Positions 51,001 through 63,017 of a DNA stretch of 64,000 nucleotides are shown here, in pieces. The DNA comes from Tetrahymena elliotti 4EA. Lineage: Eukaryota > Ciliophora > Oligohymenophorea > Hymenostomatida > Tetrahymenidae. Each line of letters begins with the position of its first letter. Positions within the stretch are counted from its first letter, which is position 1. Both the position numbers and the translations under genes were made by a program. Below the pieces are notes generated by a model. The model was not told the DNA's origin and searched no databases. It saw only the letters and a program-made list of their open reading frames with translations. The stretch covers positions 220,812 through 284,811 of the forward strand of contig JH720380.1 in assembly GCA_000231825.2 (NCBI GenBank). Direction: 5' to 3'.

Positions 51001-53491
51001 TTAATCAAGTTTGCATCTTCATTAGTATCTGAATTAGGATTGATAACCAAATATACAAGCTCTGAACCTCCAAAAGAGTAAAATCCTATATAAATAGATG
51101 CGCAGATAATACAAACTACTAACTAAAGTAAAATAATTTAAATAATTAATTTTCCAATTAACTACTCAAGAGTACTTTTTTTTGCACTTCCTTAATAAAG
51201 ATTATACATAATCTTAGATTAATGACTATATTTTGAAATAAAACAAAAAAAAATCATTATATTTTATATCAAATATTTTTCTCAATATTGATAAAAGTAT
51301 TTTTATTATTTCAATACTGATTATATTAATTTAATTAATTTATTTACCCTGTATAAACAGCCATTCCAATAGCATAATCACTATTTTTAAGACAGCAACC
51401 ACGTAGAACTACATTTGCATAGCTTAATGGTAACGTTTCACCACTGATAGTTTCAACTTTTCCACTAAAACGATATATTCTTTTATTAGGACTTTCATAA
51501 TGAATAATTACACATTCTTATCCAAACTTACTCTCATCTTTGATATATTTATCTCTAATACGAGGATCTGCTAATTTACTTTCTAAATTTGTTTCACCAT
51601 CAAGATTTTTTGTTTCAATATAGCAAACTCCTCCTATTTTATATTAAAATATTAATTAGTTAAATCAAAGTACTTATTAAACAACAATGTCTTAATTAAT
51701 CTTTTAAATTTATTTAAAAATTTAAAAATATTTTGACTATTTCTTATCAATAAATTATTATAACTTACAACACAGAATCAAAATTTTGAAAGAAATAAAC
51801 TAATTTAATTTATGATTATTTTAATTACCTTTATGATCAGATGTCATTAATAAAACTACATCGGCAGGAAAGTAGTGGTCTTTCATAACCTATGATTTAG
51901 AAAATATAAATTTTAATTTGAATAGATTGATTTTTAAATTTATTACTTTGATAATATGTCCAGGGCGTATTTCTTTCCATGTAATTTCTTTGAAACTATT
52001 AGTCTTATTATCAAAAACCTAAATTTTTTAGTCATTTTCTCTTTAGTCACTCTTCATTCTTCTATAATCCTCAAATAAATCTTTTCCTCCAGTAATTGCA
52101 ACAATAACAGCTAGGGGGAGAAAGATAACAGGTATAGCATTTGATATAGATATTTAAGGAATAGACTGCATGATACCAATAAACTATTTGTGAGATATTT
52201 TATAAAAAATTATCATTGTTTTCAAATAATTTTAAATAAAATAATTTATACTTTCAAAAAAATAAAAAGAATAAAGAAATATTTTCCAGCCATTTAAAAA
52301 TTATAATAATTCCTTGAGGAAAAAGTAAAATTGTTTATTTTACTTTGTTTATGAGATATAAAAATTTAAATAATGCTTTGTCGTTATTTTTATCATAGTT
52401 CTATTAAAAAAATTGTAATATTTTTTATTCAATAAGTAATTGCTTGAATGAATGAATAATTAATTTGATTTATTTTTTATCTTCTAGTTGTATATGTTGA
52501 GTTTATTGTATTCTATTTTATTTATTGATTTCCTTTATTTTAATTAATTTTACCTTCAGTTGATGAATATATTATTAAACGAATGTGTTGTTTATTTTTT
52601 AATTTTTGGAGCAGTAATTAAGTCTAAGAATTTATTTGTATGTTTTTTTGTTTGTTTGTTAGTTTCTTCATTTGCTTGCTTGTTTGATTGATTGTTTATT
52701 TATTTACTTGATTTTTTTTCACATTAAATTAAATGCAAATCTCTTTCATAGAATCAAAAAAAAAATTTGTTTTTAATATTTTTGCATGCAGTTATTTTAG
52801 ACATGAAAAAGAAAACAAATTTCTTGAATATATGGGGATAAATATCTTATTGAAGCTGGATTAGAAGCTTTTATGTAATAATTAAGACAATTTAAAGCTT
52901 ACCAAGAAATAAATATTTGCTAATTTGCTAAACTATAATTAGAGGTTCTTAGGAAAGAAATTAAGGCAAGTGTATTTATTTGTTTTTATTTTATTGTTTG
53001 GTAAATTCTCATCAGGTCGGCCAGATGTTATTTTTCTGTCTTCTGTTTGATACTTTAACTTATTTTAATTGTAGTAAAAAAATCTGCATCGCCTCTTATC
53101 TTTAGTGACATTTGCATATTCATAACCTGTTTATTTATTAAATTAATATAAAATATGTTAGTCATAACGTAATAAATGTCTTTTTATGAAATAAAGACTT
53201 CTCAATTCTCAGATATAAAAATGCTTATATTTTCTCAGACCCCTCCTAAAGCATAAAGTTATTAAATTTATTCTCTTATGATATGTTGTCCTTAAAAAAA
53301 TAAAATTTTATAGACGAGAATTTTTAAGTTAACTTGCAGATTACAGCAAGAGCCAATAAGCAAAGGAGAAATAATATGAGGGATAGGGTCTGATTGTAAA
53401 TAGCATTTTCTTAAAGAAACAATGTACCATATCCAAAGCGTTTTTAATCCTAATCATCTATATTTTATACTCCTGTGTCGTCGTTTGACAT
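48071..53491 (-). CDS. P4-type ATPase, phospholipid flippase
   Basis: Thirteen exons, 53428-53491, 52903-53126, 51947-52183, 51829-51889, 51348-51633, 50962-51225, 50537-50902, 49457-50375, 49304-49396, 48904-49157, 48669-48847, 48294-48612 and 48071-48236, join in phase to 1143 residues. Motifs in order: [20 protein letters not shown] and MQSIPQISIS (first helices), [29 protein letters not shown], the phosphorylation site [15 protein letters not shown] (Asp about 430), [89 protein letters not shown] and FNQKEFWMW. These are the marks of P4-ATPases, which move phospholipids to the cytosolic leaflet of plasma, Golgi and endosomal membranes, usually with a CDC50 subunit. The first intron call (GTACATT, about 300 nt) is the weakest; the 719-nt second intron is the longest. 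Confidence 0.93.
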
Positions 53492-56252
53492 TTTTGCTAA
53501 TTTATAAAGAGAGGACCTCTTATTTTATTAATTTTCTGAATTACTCACTGCTTCGTCCTACTTTTTCTGCTTTTGCTTGTTGAGTTATAGTATATATTAA
53601 TTTATTAATATTAATAAACAAACAATGCTATTGAAGGTTTTTTCTTTAATTATAAATATTAAATATAATTATTACTCCTTTATTTATTTTTTTTCTTTGC
53701 TCATTATCACAAGTTAATGACAGTTCCTTTGCTTTTATTCTTTGTTTATTTCTTAAACAATTTTTAATTCATCCTATTACCTTATCAAGCTATCTCAATA
53801 TACATGCATACCTACTTATCTCCTATTTGTCTGTTTGCCCTTCTCTCTCTTGGTATTGATACCTCTAAGCTTTTATTTTTAAGCAACTGGTATCTCATGC
53901 CTGAAAAACAAATTTTTGTAAATAAAAGAGCAATACTTTTGTAAGCATTATTTTCAATTAAAAGCTTTCATTCATTATTTGATATGAAAATTCAAGTTCT
54001 TAAATAACGAATCACTCGTATGCTTTCTTTTATTTACTTTATTTAAAATGTAGTTTTAATTAATTCTGGGTATCTAATTTTATATTAATACTTTTTATTT
54101 CCCTTTTTTCTTATCATAAAATAGATTTTATTTAAATAATCAGCAAGAAATCCAAAAAACTTTCAATTAATGAAAATCTACTTTTTATTTTCAAATTTCT
54201 TTCTTCTTATTTAGCCAAAAGGCTTACTAATTTAGATAGAAATTTATTTTAATCAAAAATTTCAATAAGTAATGAAATAAATAATTTTTTTAATTTGTTA
54301 TTTCCTCTTTCTTTTTCGTGAAACCAAAACAATAAATAGTAGTAAATTTAAACATTTTATGTTTAAAAAAGATCATATTTTTATAAAATTTAGATCTGGA
54401 ATAAATAAAGATAAAAATCAATTTTAAATAAAGATAAAATTAGATTTTTAAACAAAAAAGGAGGTATTTCTTTAGTATCTCAATAATACTTGGAAAATTT
54501 ACAAAAAATTTATTTGATCCTTCATATATTTAAATTTTTTGCGTGATAAATTTTAAATTCCAAATTTAAAATAGGTAAATATTGCTATAAATATAACAAA
54601 TCAATTTACTAAGTGATAATTATGATAAAAAAAGATCTATTTAGATATATATTTGAAAGCATGATTTTTATTGGTATTTTTCTAAAAATAAAATTAATTT
54701 ATTGATTTTAATTTTAAAACAAAAAAAATACCTAAAAATTATATTAACAGATCAGAAAGATAATGATTTATGCTCTAAAATTTTCAAATAAATAAAAAAA
54801 ACAGAAAATTCTAATTTTATAAATAAATTATCTATTATATTCGATTGAACAAATATAAATAATTGCATAAATAGTAGAAAAATAAACAGTAGTTGTAATT
54901 TAATACTTTAAAATAGACTACTAATTTAGTAAAAGTTCTTCCTTACATTGCTTACATTTAGATTATAATTAGAATTTCACAGAATTTATTCTATGAAAAA
55001 ATCCTATAACATTTGTAATAAGATAAGATAACATTTTGAATTAAATATTTGAAATTTAGAAACATAAAATAAAAATTAGTAAGGTACTACTCTTAAAATT
55101 CTGGACAAATTCCAAATTTTTAATATTTTTGGACAATATATATAATTTTTTTTTTTCTTTATTAAATTGTAATTAATAATGATTAATTGAATACTATTTT
55201 TCTATTTTTCTTTGTCTAATATTAAAATGCTAATTTCGAAAAAACAACTGGAATTGATAATTTTTAAAAAATATTTGTTCTATTAAAAAGATAAAGTAAT
55301 TGATTGCTTTTAAAAACCAATTTAACTGGTTTAATTATTTGCAAAATAAGATAATTTACTCTATAAAATATAAATAAATAAATAAATGTAGATTGAATTT
55401 TTTTAGTAGTATTTTGATTAATTAGGATAGACAACCTTCAATATATTTATTTGCTTGCAATTAAAGTAAACTTTATAGACTTGTTTAAATCTGATTCTCT
55501 TTCAGAAATTTTTTTCTTTTTTAATTAAATAATCATTAATAGAAATTGCTTATCTTAAATTACAAGGAATTTATGCTTATCAATTTTGAGTAATACCTTG
55601 TCTTAAAAAAATTTATTAATCATAGACTAATTAAGTAAAGATCGGCTTTAAATGATTTTGAAGAAGATAAGAATATGTGATTATTTAGTATAATTACATT
55701 GAGAATTCAATTAAGCTTAATATTTTTTATTTTTTGTGAATCCAAGATTAAAATTAATCAAACGAGGTTATTATATAAATACTTTTGGTTTCAATTATTT
55801 TTAGATAGATTCATGCAAAAATTTACGTTATTCTTACTTTTAAAAAATTAAGACAAAAAATTAATTAAAAATGTATGATTTTTATAACGATGCTCATAAA
55901 AGCTTGAAAAAAAACAATATCTACTCGTATTTGATATTGCTTTAATTTGATGGAATTTAGTTAGAGTTGATAATGATTGGAAAAAGTAATTAACATCAAC
56001 TTATTTATTGTTATTTTGCAATAGCTGAAAATCAGAATTTTATTATTATTGCTCATATGTAAAACAATCAAATAAGTTGTAATTAAATTTATTTAGATCA
56101 ATCCAAGAATACACAACATAAATTAATAAAAAAATATATATTTCGCAGAAAAAAAAAGGAAAATACATCAAAAACCCAATAAAAAAATAAACAAAACAAC
56201 CACTCAAACTACAACCAATATTCTAAGATCTTTCTATAATTATACTATAAGT
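53492..56252. other. Long divergent intergenic region
   Basis: 2.8 kb. The part at about 53500-53900 is richer in C and T on the + strand (A/G-rich on the transcribed strand of the flippase gene) and is probably its leader and promoter. The rest is very AT-rich. A + strand frame open from 53728 to 54513 is hydrophobic and low in G, and I do not support it as a gene. Confidence 0.5.
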
Positions 56253-57752
56253 ATGAGACAAAAACTCCTTAATGTATCCTTATTATGGAGCAAAAACATT
56301 AGAAGTGAAATCATGTTTGACACATCTATTGGAAAAATTATCAAAAGCACCTCTATCAATTAGCTAACAAATAAAGTCAACCAAACATTCTTATCTTTCA
56401 CAGCTGCTTCTAATTTGATAAATTTAATAAAAAACATATAAAATAATAATGAGAAATTAATCTTGTAAAAGCCTTAACTCAATTTTTCTATCTCAAAAGA
56501 TTTGAATTATATAACTAAGTATGATGAATGTACTCTCTTAGGAGGAGGATGTGTTGCTACTAAAAATAATTTAAATTAATAAAAAAATCAAAGTTCCTAA
56601 AATAATGTTTACAATTAAAAAAGATTGACAGAAATCACCCACTTAGAAGAAATATGCACTACAGATGATCTGATAATTGAGCTTACAAAAGAGAGATCTA
56701 TTGATATTGATGGAGAAATTATACCCTATTTTGAGAACTTCTTACAAACATAAAAATAAGATTCTACAAGCTGTAAACTCCTTTTAAAAGTTTTAATGTA
56801 CTGCCTTGAATTTCTCCTCCTCGATTAAAGATAAAATTCTATTTAATTTTCTTCTTTAAAGCCTTAAACCTTAGAAAAATTTAAAAAATACGTAAAAAGA
56901 TTCTAAGACTATATAAAGATTAATATGGATATATACCCTCTCTATACCCACTTGCATATACTTGATTGGATTAATATGATCCTTAAATTAACAAATAAAG
57001 AAAAAGAATTGTTGGCATCAACATGCACTGATTCAGACTGCCTTTTATTTCAATTCAAATTAGAAGATTCTCAAAAGTAATAATTAAATTAATAATAATA
57101 AATCTAACCCTCCGCTGACTCTGATAAAGGAGATTTAATTGATAATTTCTCAAACCTTTAAGCTCAAAAAAATTAAATATTTCATTTAATCGCCTATAGA
57201 AGAATTATTTAATAAAATTTTGCCTCCTGTGCAGGCAATCTCCCCACTTATTTAGATCAAATCTTATTTGCTCATCACCAATCATTTAATAAATTTAAAT
57301 CTTAACTAAGTTTTGATGCTAGAATGTATTCCCTTCTTTCTATAAACTTGCTTCTAACATCTTTTAAGGATATTTCAAAATCTGTTGATTTCTCTTAAAA
57401 TAACGCAATTTATCTCAATACATTCTTTTTCAGTAAAAATGAAGGTCTCCTATCAATTTGTGAAGAAGAATTCAAATTAAGTTAAAATTAACATTCTATC
57501 AATGAAAGTGCTAAAACATTTATGATGCATCACGAATCTTTTAGATTCATAGCCTCTGAAATCCTGAAAAATACAAACCAAATTCTAAATAAGTATTTAC
57601 CCTCAAGCACTTATTACCAATAGTAATAAGATTATTTAAATAACCTAATAAATCAAAGATAAACCCAAGAAAAGTCAAATTCTGTAAAAATTGTATTCAG
57701 TCCTAGCCCAAACTCTTCTCCCTAAATTAAATACTCCATATTAAATCAATGA
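56253..57752 (+). CDS. Unrecognised intronless 499-residue protein
   Basis: One frame of 500 codons from MRQKLLNVSLLWSKNIRSEI to TGA at 57750, with no intron. The coding strand is richer in C and poorer in G than the neighbours. The sequence is largely helical, with Leu/Ile/Lys/Asn-rich stretches (for example FKKYVKRFQDYIKINMDIYP, ILDWINMILKLTNKEKELLA), a Gln run near residue 275 encoded by TAA codons, and a Ser/Pro-rich end (VFSPSPNSSPQIKY). There is no signal peptide or membrane helix. Conserved-looking Cys and His are scattered and do not form a zinc finger I can name. Length and composition over 1.5 kb make chance unlikely. No family is recognised. Confidence 0.7.
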
Positions 57753-58735
57753 AATCAAATTCAATTCCCATGCTCTCTTACATTAAATTACTAAAAATTT
57801 TACTAACCTTTAACAAAATTAATTTAATTCATACTATAAAATTGTTATATACCTTTATATCTGATATGTATTATTACCTTAAATTTATTGCTGTATAATT
57901 TTTATTGCATTCATTTACTATAAAAATTTGCTAGAAAAGCAAAAACTAAATATTCATTTAGTATTTTCAATAGAAATCAAGATTATCTTCTAATATACAA
58001 ATATAGTTTTTTGTAAAACTCCACTTTAAATTAATTTGTTAATCCTACAAAATAGAAGAAAGTTATATTATTATATTGTAATCATCAATAAATTAAATTT
58101 ATTAATCTGAATAATTAAAAAAAGCAAAAAAGGAAATTAAAAAATCTGCTCATCTTTTATAAAAATAATCATAATATGATTAAAAAACAAAAGTACATTT
58201 TAATATCATTAAAAAGAAATCTCATCATTAAAAAAATTTTTGATTTTATTAGGTAAATAAAGGTTTTCTAATAAAACTCCCTTAATAAAATATGCTCAAG
58301 TATTTTTTTACCAAAATATGAAAAATAATTTAATGGCTAAATAAATAAATATTCATCATAATTTTAAATCTTAACTTTAACATATTTTTAATGGTGTAAA
58401 ATCACAACTTTTATAGATTTACATCTCAATATTCTCTTTCAAATTTTGACCAACTAATTTCTAATTTAATTCAAGAGAAATAATTTCTTTGAAGGGTTTC
58501 TCTATTTTTATTGAATGATAAATTTATTTTATTATTAATTTATATGAAACTAAGATTCAAATAAATTAATTTAAGCTTTACCAATAATATTTATTATGGT
58601 TTTAACTTAAGATACAGTCTGTTTGATTTTGATGCTTGATAAAATGAGTTTAATAAACTCTCAGTTCCACTCCTATAATGTAAATTAAATTTCTATTGCA
58701 GCTATTGAGTCATTTTTTATTTTGATACGTTTTTA
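57753..58735. other. Intergenic region
   Basis: AT-rich. Just below the next gene, on the - strand, an 80-codon frame (about 58479-58717, starting MTQQLQQKFNLHYRSGTESL) is open. It begins 18 nt after that gene's TGA and could be 3' untranslated sequence or a tiny gene. Confidence 0.45.
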
Positions 58736-59183
58736 TCATAAAGATTAAAGTTTAAAAAGTTTATTGTTTAATTTATGAAAAGCCATTTAATATTAAGAAA
58801 AAGTGTTTAGAAATTGGATAAGATTTTAATCTCTCTTCTTATTCTGGAGCCTTGAACTTGATATTTTATTGTAGGGAAATATTTATTCTTGAGAAAGTTA
58901 ATCTTTCATAAATTTTGTAATGAATTATAAATTCATTTTTTATGTGCTGAATAAGATATTATCTGGCTTAAAACCTGAAAACAATTAATAAATAAAAGAA
59001 TATACTTAAGTTATTTTCAAAGTATTTAGAATCACAAAACTCAGTAAGAATATCAAATAAGTATGAATTATCATAATAATTTTTTTTCAACAATCTATAA
59101 ATTACAATCTTCATTCTAAATCTATAGTAAGATACAAATTTCTTTTTCGTTAGCTTCCAGATGAATTTAATTACTTTGATCAT
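58736..59183 (-). CDS. Small two-exon orphan protein
   Basis: Exons 59006-59183 and 58736-58974, split by a short GTATATTC...TTTTCAG intron in phase 1, give 138 residues. The product is basic and aromatic (KVIKFIWKLTKKKFVSYYRF, then YLFDILTEFCDSKYFENNL, then PDNILFSTQKMNLQFITKF). The frame continues upstream of the ATG at 59183 for about 30 codons to a TGA near 59260, so the true start may lie in another exon. A second frame across 59060-59260 is also open and Glu/Gln-rich, so the model is tentative. No family is recognised. Confidence 0.45.
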
Positions 59184-59793
59184 CTGCTTTTTAGAATTAA
59201 TATTGCTAATTTGCCATAATTTCTAAGAGTAGGTTTTAACCACTTAATTGAAGCTACCTTTTCATAATCAAGAAATCTTTAATGAATTATTTGTCAAATT
59301 TTTAATTCATGAAGAGGCTTGAAATCTTTTAATGTTTTCCTTTTTTTGTCTTGATTTAAACCTTTTTTATTTATTTAATTTTTCAAAATTAAGAAGATTC
59401 AGTATGTGTGTAAGATAATAATATTAACCAATGTTAAATGTTTGTTAAAATATAACAATAAGCAAATAAACCTAATTAAAATGAAAAATGTAGAGTACGT
59501 ATTTTCTGAGTAAATATTTCGTTGATATGATCATTTAGATTTTGTAAAGGATAAACATGATCTAATATCAGCATATCTGAGAGTTAGGATATTTTTATTA
59601 CAAAATAGATGATAACAAAAAATTATCAATAAAAAAGATATTTCTTATTAATTATTGCGTAATTCTGAAATTTCTATCTAATAAAACATACTTTATAAAG
59701 CATCAGAAGAAGATTTAAAGTTTTTATAATAATAAAATCAATAAAACAATACAAAATTTTAACAAGTATTAAATAATAGCAGTTAGCCTAAAA
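59184..59793. other. Divergent intergenic region
   Basis: About 600 bp, AT-rich. It holds the promoter of the dehydrogenase gene; part near 59190-59300 may be an unplaced exon of the small - strand gene. Confidence 0.5.
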
Positions 59794-60959
59794 ATGAGAA
59801 GAATAGCTCGTTCCTTAAACAACTCCTAATGCCTCAGAGCCGAAACTGTAGGTTTCATTGGTTTGGGTAATATGGGTGGCCCTATGGCTCTTAATTTAGC
59901 TAGAAAGGGAGGTTATGAAGTTATTGCCTTTGATGTAAATAAAGATTCTTTGAAGAAATATGCTAAGGAAGGATTAGCTGTTTGTGAAGAAGTTTCAGTT
60001 TTAGCACGTAAGGCTAACAAGTTCGTTACAATGCTTCCTAATTCTTCTCACGTCAGTAGTGTTCTTGAAGGAGAAAATGGATTATTCTAAAAGAGTGCAA
60101 AAAATAGTTTATTTATTGATTCCTCTACAATTTCTTATCACTCTGCTATTAAGATCTACGAAAATGCTAAGAAGCTTAACCAACGTTATGTTGATGCTCC
60201 TGTTAGTGGTGGTGTTGGTGCTGCTACAGCTGGTACTCTCACTTTTATGGTTGGTGCTGAAAATAAGGAACTCTTTGCAGAAACCAAAAATCTTCTTTAA
60301 CATATGGGTAAGAATATTGCTAATTGTGAAAAACCTGGTGCTGGATCAATTGCTAAAATTTGCAATAACATGGCTCTTGGTATTGAAATGATTGCCACTG
60401 CTGAAGCTATCTCTCTTGGTAAAAAGCTTGGTATTGACCCTAAGGTAATTTATATTATATTTTAATGCTTTAACATTCGAGATTTACATTTATTTAAGTG
60501 ATCCAATAAAATGATGTAGAATAAAGAAAATTAATTTAAATTTATGAAGCTATGCTCTGTTCAACAATCCCCAAAAAAAACAAATATAATTTTTAATGGT
60601 TAAATTCTGTCATTTTTGTTTTTTGATGAATTGTTTAAAATAATTTAACAAATAAATAGGTGCTTTCTTCTATCATGAACACTGCTTCTGGTAGATGTTG
60701 GAGTAGTGAAGTTTACAATCCTTGCCCTGGTGTTTTGGAAAATGTTCCTGCTTCTAAGGGTTATGAAGGTGGTTTTGCTTGTGAACTTATGCTTAAGGAT
60801 TTGGGCTTAGCTAGTGATGCTGCCAAGTAAGCTGCTGCAGATGTTCCTTTAGGTAACCATGCAAAGGATATTTACTAAAAATTGGTTGAATTAGGACTTA
60901 ATCGTAAGGATTTCGCTATTGTTTATGATGTCCTCTTAAATAATAAACTTAAATAATGA
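59794..60959 (+). CDS. 3-hydroxyisobutyrate dehydrogenase, mitochondrial
   Basis: Exons 59794-60444 and 60660-60959, split by a 215-nt phase-0 intron, give 316 residues (human HIBADH 336). Residues 1-16 are basic and Ser/Asn-rich ([16 protein letters not shown]), a likely mitochondrial presequence. The NAD-binding glycine motif is [16 protein letters not shown] (Gly23, 25, 28). The substrate-binding signature [20 protein letters not shown] and the catalytic lysine region [15 protein letters not shown] are intact. The second exon has [20 protein letters not shown] and ends [13 protein letters not shown], as in the family. The enzyme oxidises 3-hydroxyisobutyrate to methylmalonate semialdehyde in valine breakdown. 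Codon use is strongly biased (many GGT, GCT, GTT, AAG), suggesting high expression. Closely related beta-hydroxyacid dehydrogenases are the alternative, but the motif set favours HIBADH. Confidence 0.93.
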
Positions 60960-61657
60960 TTTTACAATATATATATATGTGATTATACTACACTATAAAT
61001 ATTTCAATCTCAACAAAATATATTATTTTAAGAGTATTAATTTGCAAAAATAAGAATTGATTAAAATAAAATAAAAAACTGTTTATCTTATTGTTTTTAC
61101 AAATTAGAATTAGATATTTATTGGAACCTACAATAAAAATTAGAGGTATTTTAATTTAACATTTATTTATTAAAATATTAATTCATTTTGAAGCTAAATC
61201 ATTGAATAGATTTTGTAAATAATCACACTGTTTAAAAAAAAAAATGGAAACCAAGATAAAATTAATCTTTTAAAAAGTTTAATTAATTTTAAATTTAAAG
61301 ATATTAATAATTAATTTATTTCTTTTTATAATTAATCCTTTAAAAAGTTTAATTAATTTTAAATTTAAAGATATTAATAATTAATTTATTTCTTTTTATT
61401 ATAAATAATTTTCAACAAATTTTTGAAGAACTAATTAAAAAATAAAAATTTTAATTTTGATAGTAAAAATAATTAACAGCTTTCATCTAAAAAAGATTTA
61501 ACAGATAATACAAAGTTTTGAATATTAAGAGAGATTAAGAGTTATTTTATTTTTACTACAGTTTTTGAATTAAGTAAATTTTTAAGAGATTTACTTCTTG
61601 AATGCCCCTTTTTTTCCATTTTTATTATGAATATTTTATATTTTAATTGATTAGCTT
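60960..61657. other. Convergent intergenic region
   Basis: AT-rich 3' flanks of two convergent genes. It contains the 70-bp tandem duplication listed separately; nothing else seen. Confidence 0.65.
61261..61400. repeat. Two tandem copies of a 70-bp AT-rich unit
   Basis: Copy 1 is 61261-61330 and copy 2 is 61331-61400. Both start ATTAATC(T/C)TTTAAAAAG and differ only at one internal position (T to C at the eighth base) and the last base. The repeat is in a 3'-3' intergenic spacer and is not coding. Confidence 0.95.
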
Positions 61658-63017
61658 TCAAGCAACCAAAGCAAACCAACTCAAGAAAAGATAGAATAAA
61701 AATACAGGATAAACAGCCAAAAATTTTTTTTCTTCACTTACTAAGGTTCCCATAAATGGCACAGAAGCTATTTTTGGTAATTAATGCTATTTAAAATATT
61801 TTTTTCAAAATTAATAAATTACCTCTAGTTGACCATAAGAAGCTCAAACCACAAATGCAGGCCTTAATTATAAATAAAACAGTGTATCCCTTAGGTAAAA
61901 ATAAGGAAACAAAGGAAGCAATATTGATAGGGAAAATACAATATCCTAATACACATACAGACTAGAAGAAGGAACTTTTTTAATAAATTTAGCATTAAAA
62001 TAAATATTTTACATAGAATAAAATCATTTTTCAACGAAAATTGATATATTTTGTCATTTTTTAATAAAATTAAATTCTGATATTGAAAAATTTGAAATAG
62101 AAAAATATATTTGATTGTGTTGCTTGCTATCTATTATGTTTCTCTTTTAAGATAATTTAATTTATAAAAACATGACCTATTTAAAATCTAGTTTTTTAGA
62201 TAATATTAACCCAGTTCATTTGAAAATAAATATCAAATTATGAGAAATTTTAACAGCAGCAGCAGTCAAAAATCTATTTTTATTTGAAACCAAAATTTAT
62301 AAAATGCAAATAATTTACATTTTTCCACCTAATAACTTAGCGTTGAGTGTAACTACACCAGCGCCAATCCAAACAACAACAAAAATAATAGCAAATACTG
62401 TTTCAGCTTGGCTGGAAGTGGCAATACTTAAAGTGCTTTTTAAATATTATAAGTTAACAATTAAAAATTTGATATCTATTTGTTTAATATATATGAAAGA
62501 AGAGGAAAAATTTAATGTCTTACATGGCAAGGCATAAGCATAATAGAAGAGGTCCCCATAAATCCCCTTTAATATATAAAACACGATTAATTAATTTGAA
62601 ATTGAACTCAACTTAATAAATCCTAATAGTAAAAAATTACAATTTCTCAATTCTTTTCCATTATCTTCTTTCATTTTAGGAAGTAAAACGTATTTCAATT
62701 TGTATCCTATCATTCTTAAATCTCTAAGCTATTTTTAAAATATATTTTATAAATCATTTTTTGATGAGTTCATAAATAATTTTAAATATGTGCTTATAAT
62801 CAATGCATCATTTTTTAATAACTAATTAATGAATCAATTATTTCTCTAGCTAATTTATTACTATAGTTTCTGAAACAGGTTCATCAAGAGTTGATGTGGC
62901 CTTTTATTCAGTCTTTTAATATTGAGCGCTAGAAATACCCTAAGGCTATTCGTTATCTAACAACTAAATGTTTCCTGCTAATTCAGCTTAATTACCGTGT
63001 TGACCTTCGATATCCAT
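61658..63017 (-). CDS. YIPF6-like Golgi membrane protein (YIP1 family)
   Basis: Six exons (62862-63017, 62641-62728, 62524-62566, 62319-62435, 61823-61974, 61658-61767) join in phase to 221 residues (human YIPF6 236). The diagnostic start of the conserved region is clear: STLDEPVSETILRDLRMIGY, then KLKYVLLPK, then NWDLWGPLLLCLCLAM. Later come VTLNAKLLGGKISFFQSVCV, LGYCIFPINIASF and KKFLAVYPVFLFYLFLSWFA. About five membrane helices result, with the N-terminus in the cytosol. YIP1-family proteins sit in ER and Golgi membranes and act in vesicle transport with Rab GTPases; YIPF6 is the paralogue closest to this sequence. The intron between exons 4 and 5 is the longest (344 nt) and contains no exon that keeps the frame. 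Confidence 0.93.

Noticed and set aside
52240..52380. An alternative first exon of the flippase starting at MAGKYFF.
   Set aside because: The canonical N-terminal segment ([20 protein letters not shown]) is encoded at 52903-53126 and joins the next exon in phase, leaving this stretch intronic.
53728..54513. A 260-codon hydrophobic frame on the + strand.
   Set aside because: The stretch is very poor in G, so TGA is rare by composition; the sequence lacks a family pattern and overlaps the likely leader of the flippase gene.
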